Assembly (NCBI GenBank): GCA_963741305.1
Contig: CAVUHL010000003.1
Location: 5,394,001 to 5,458,000 of the forward strand
Origin: DATMER01 sp963741305
Lineage (GTDB): Bacteria; Acidobacteriota; Thermoanaerobaculia; Multivoradales; UBA5704
Direction of reading: 5' to 3'
Length of the DNA stretch: 64,000 nt
Shown: one piece after another, positions 61,629 to 64,000 of the stretch
Numbering within the stretch: the stretch's first letter is position 1
How the letters are laid out: each line of letters begins with the position of its first letter
The notes under the pieces: generated by a model
Told to the model about the DNA's origin: nothing
Databases searched by the model: none
What the model saw: the letters and a program-made list of their open reading frames with translations, nothing else
Position numbers and translations under genes: made by a program

Positions 61629-62857
61629 GATCTCACCTCTCCCAATGCGACGACGCCACGCTGCTTCTTGATCCCGGCCACCAGCTCCTCCACCCTCCGG
61701 GCGTTCTCCTGCCAGAGGTAACCACGCTCGAAGATCCGGCGGCGGGCGGAACCGCCCAGCCGCCGCCGGAGCTCCGCGTCGCGCGCGAGCTCGACAACCG
61801 CATCACGCAGAGCATCCGTGGAAGGGTTGCAAGGGTTGGGCCCTCCCGGGCAGAGCACGGCGGTTTCGCGGTCGGTGAGCAGCTCGCGCACGTTGTCCGA
61901 GCCGGGTGCGACAATGGCCCGGCCGGCCGCCATGTACTCGATGACCTTCATGGGGCAGGCATAGGAAGTCACCGCGGGCTGGACCGCGACATCGAACGAC
62001 GCCAGCGCCGACTCGATCTCGCCGCGCGGCACCGAGCCGCAGAGGAAGACGCGGTCCTGGAGTCCCAGGTCCGCCCGCATCTTGCGCAGTGAGGGCATGG
62101 CGGGGCCGTCCCCGGCGAGAACCAGGTGGATGCCCGCCTCCCGCCACTGTGGGCTTGCCGCGGCTTCGATCATCCGCTCCAGCCCGTGCCAGGCGCGGAA
62201 CCAGCCGACGAAACCGGCGACGAGCGCGTCCTCCGGGATCCCCAGGCGGCGGCGGAAGGCCTTCCCGTCGCCATTTGTCCCGAACTCGTTGCGCACGCCG
62301 TTCGGCATGACCACGGCCTTGCCCGGTGGGACGCCTTCGGCTTCCAGGATGCCGGCGAGGACCCGCGTCACCGCGATGGTCACGTCCGCCTCGCTGCACA
62401 GCTTCCGCTCGATGGAACGAGTGAGGCGTTTAAAAAAAAGGCCATCGTGCTCGGCCTTTTCCATGGCGAGAGGCGAGTTGACCTCCAGGACGAAGGGCAC
62501 GCCGTGCCGCTTCGCCGCCATCAGGCCGGCGAACGTGTTGGCCGCGTAGCGCTCGTAGACGAAATCGGGGCGGTGCTCGCGGATGGCCTTGGACAGCCTC
62601 CGGTAGGCGACGAGGTTGTAGGCGTGCTCCATCGCCTCCCTGGCGGGCAGCGGCAAGTTGCTCGCGATCCGGGAGGCGAGACCGGCGAGGCCGCGGGCGG
62701 AGCCGCCGGCCTCGTCCGCTTTCGCTTCGGACCCGGCCTCGACGAGCGCCACTTCGATGACTTCGTGGCCGCGGTCACGGAAGGCGCGCTGGATCTCCGA
62801 GATGTGAATACCCTGCGCGTCGCCGGCCCGGGTGCGGTGGTGGTAGAGGATCTTCAA
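61622..62857 (-). CDS. Family 4 glycosyltransferase, TTG start
   Basis: The 411-residue GT-B enzyme begins at a TTG (62857) overlapping the upstream TGA (TTGA). It has FVYERYAANTFAGLMAAKRH, VVMPNGVRNEFGTNG, LVAGFVGWFRAWHGLERMIE, LVLAGDGPAMPSLRKMRADL and PAVTSYACPMKVIEYMAAGR. It overlaps the deacetylase by 7 bp. Its 5' end abuts the inverted repeat at 62861-62993. Confidence 0.88.
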   Translation of the reverse strand: MKILYHHRTRAGDAQGIHISEIQRAFRDRGHEVIEVALVEAGSEAKADEAGGSARGLAGLASRIASNLPLPAREAMEHAYNLVAYRRLSKAIREHRPDFVYERYAANTFAGLMAAKRHGVPFVLEVNSPLAMEKAEHDGLFFKRLTRSIERKLCSEADVTIAVTRVLAGILEAEGVPPGKAVVMPNGVRNEFGTNGDGKAFRRRLGIPEDALVAGFVGWFRAWHGLERMIEAAASPQWREAGIHLVLAGDGPAMPSLRKMRADLGLQDRVFLCGSVPRGEIESALASFDVAVQPAVTSYACPMKVIEYMAAGRAIVAPGSDNVRELLTDRETAVLCPGGPNPCNPSTDALRDAVVELARDAELRRRLGGSARRRIFERGYLWQENARRVEELVAGIKKQRGVVALGEVRSC

Positions 62858-64000
62858 GACCTCACCCCCTGTCCCCCTCTCCCGTCCCGGGGAGAGGGGG
62901 GACGTAGCTGAGGGCGCCTGGGCCAGAACAAGCCACGGCTACAGGCATGCGTCCCCCCTCTCCCCGGGACGGGAGAGGGGGACAGGGGGTGAGGTTTCAT
63001 GGCCGCCCGCACTTCCTCCATCACCTCGCGCCCCACCGCCGCCCATGTCCGAGACTCGATCCGCGTACGAATCGCCTTCCGGTCCCACTCTTTAGCGAGC
63101 GCCTCGGAGATCGCTGCCGCCAAAGCCGGCACCTCCCGCTCAGCAACAATCCCGACCCCATCAATGAGCTCGGGAACATTGCCCACCGGCGTCGCCACCA
63201 CCGGCGTACCGCAGGCCAGCGCTTCGAGCACGACGTTGGGACAGCCTTCGTGGCCGCTTGCCAGCACGAAGAGATCGGCAGCGCTGTACCAGGCGGCGAG
63301 CTCGCTCCGGCCGCGGGGACCCGCGAAGATCACCCGGTCTTCCAGGCCGAGCCGCGCAGCCAGCGAGCGCAGCTCGGATTCCATCGCTCCCTCGGCTCCC
63401 GGTCCGCCCACGATCGCGAAGCGGAGGTCCGGACGGAGACCGGCCATGGCCTCCATCACGAGATGGAAACCTTTCCGCGGAGCGAGCGTGCCGACCGAAA
63501 CGAGGAGCGGACCATCCTCGGGAAGTCCCAACGAGCGCCGCGCCTCGATGCGATCGATTGGAGCGAAGAGCTGTGGATCGATCCCGTTCTCGATCACCCG
63601 GACGTGACCGGCTCCGAGCGCCAAGGCGTCCTGCTTGAGCGATTCGGATACGGCGATCAGCCGCGCGGCTCGCTTCAAGGCGAAGCGGAGCTGCGGCCGG
63701 CGCAGGCGGTAGCGTACGAGGAGCGGGAGCATGCCGCGCAGCGTGATCAGCGCCGGGACCCGGAAGACCCGGCCGTGCAGCACCGCCGCCAGCCCCTCGG
63801 GATAGATGAAGTGGGCGTCGATCGCCTCGAAAGGAAAGGCTTTCCGCAGACGGATCAGCGCCTGCAGCGTGCTCAGGAAAAGGAAGACGCCGTCCAGGCA
63901 CTTGAGGATGCCGGGGACGGAGAGATACCGCGGATGAAGGACGCGCACTCCGTCCTGGACCTCCTCGCGGGGGACCACGGGACGGAAGCCGGGGCGCAGC
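62854..64000 (-). CDS. Family 4 glycosyltransferase, N-terminus beyond window edge
   Basis: The frame stays open to the right edge, and the visible 374 residues plus the bases beyond 63978 (reading LRPGFRPV before VPREEVQDG) show that the start is outside. It has FEAIDAHFIYPEGLAAVLHG, LIAVSESLKQDALALGAGHV, VIENGIDPQLFAPIDR, LLVSVGTLAPRKGFHLVMEA, and DLFVLASGHEGCPNVVLEAL. The natural C-terminus ends near MEEVRAAMK; the last 46 residues (PHPLSPSPVPGRGG and on) are encoded by a G-rich inverted repeat. Confidence 0.88.
   Translation of the reverse strand, partial: LRPGFRPVVPREEVQDGVRVLHPRYLSVPGILKCLDGVFLFLSTLQALIRLRKAFPFEAIDAHFIYPEGLAAVLHGRVFRVPALITLRGMLPLLVRYRLRRPQLRFALKRAARLIAVSESLKQDALALGAGHVRVIENGIDPQLFAPIDRIEARRSLGLPEDGPLLVSVGTLAPRKGFHLVMEAMAGLRPDLRFAIVGGPGAEGAMESELRSLAARLGLEDRVIFAGPRGRSELAAWYSAADLFVLASGHEGCPNVVLEALACGTPVVATPVGNVPELIDGVGIVAEREVPALAAAISEALAKEWDRKAIRTRIESRTWAAVGREVMEEVRAAMKPHPLSPSPVPGRGGTHACSRGLFWPRRPQLRPPSPRDGRGGQGVRS
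62861..62993. repeat. Perfect 43-bp inverted repeat of the G-rich family, inside a coding frame
   Basis: The arms at 62861-62903 (begins CTCACCCCCTGTCCCCCTCT) and 62951-62993 (ends GGGGGACAGGGGGTGAG) are exact complements over 43 bp, with a 47-bp spacer. The whole element lies in frame in the glycosyltransferase gene and gives its last residues. Perfect arms suggest recent insertion or gene conversion. Confidence 0.9.

Overview
The window is GC-rich with tightly packed, often overlapping genes. A TonB-ExbB-ExbD-ExbD set and cell-surface polysaccharide genes point to a Gram-negative (diderm) bacterium. The Gly-Gly-Val-rich TonB linker, methylmalonyl-CoA genes and XrtA-type polysaccharide genes would suit an Acidobacteriota member (Thermoanaerobaculia-like). 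That placement is inference; no rRNA or marker gene is present.

Layout. 0-8 kb: an amino acid permease cut by the window edge, a DAACS symporter, a TPR lipoprotein with a TonB/ExbBD energising module, and a TPR protein with two cyclic-nucleotide-binding domains. 8-13 kb: three cation or anion transporters (NhaA, SLC13 with RCK domains, CPA1 with a Rossmann domain). 13-14 kb: a 20-21 bp phased repeat array in front of a VapB gene and a broken vapC. 14-17 kb: a LolC/E-like permease, carA and a secreted protein. 17-20 kb: an ABC importer whose binding protein has an in-frame TGA, best read as selenocysteine because a perfect hairpin follows at the right distance. 20-24 kb: an IS1380-type element inside a palindromic repeat, then methylmalonyl-CoA epimerase and MeaB. 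24-29 kb: an acyl-CoA dehydrogenase, TrpD-like, CitG-like and RibD-like proteins and a sugar-nucleotidyltransferase. 29-35 kb: an IS256-type element that split a terminator, a second 20-bp phased array, a DUF6880-like protein and two toxin-antitoxin loci (brnTA with a truncated toxin, higBA). About 36-48 kb: an AT-richer, apparently acquired island with a type II thioesterase, a branched-chain-amino-acid-type ABC transporter with two binding proteins, a small Pro/Arg-rich peptide gene beside a B12-type radical SAM gene, a large membrane protein and a decayed methyltransferase. 48-51 kb: a broken REP-associated transposase, a HAD phosphatase and a DUF5674 pair. 51-64 kb: a minus-strand polysaccharide operon (glycosyltransferases, XrtA-type deacetylase and FemAB protein, asparagine synthetase, flippase-like protein, and an FkbH-ACP-hexapeptide transferase module).

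The strongest leads are the candidate selenoprotein binding protein (17.27-18.32 kb), the two phased short-motif arrays (12.96-13.21 and 31.08-31.35 kb), which share a period but not a core sequence, and the peptide/radical-SAM locus at 43.2-45.1 kb. A family of G-rich palindromic repeats sits at gene 3' ends and in places supplies codons and stop codons.
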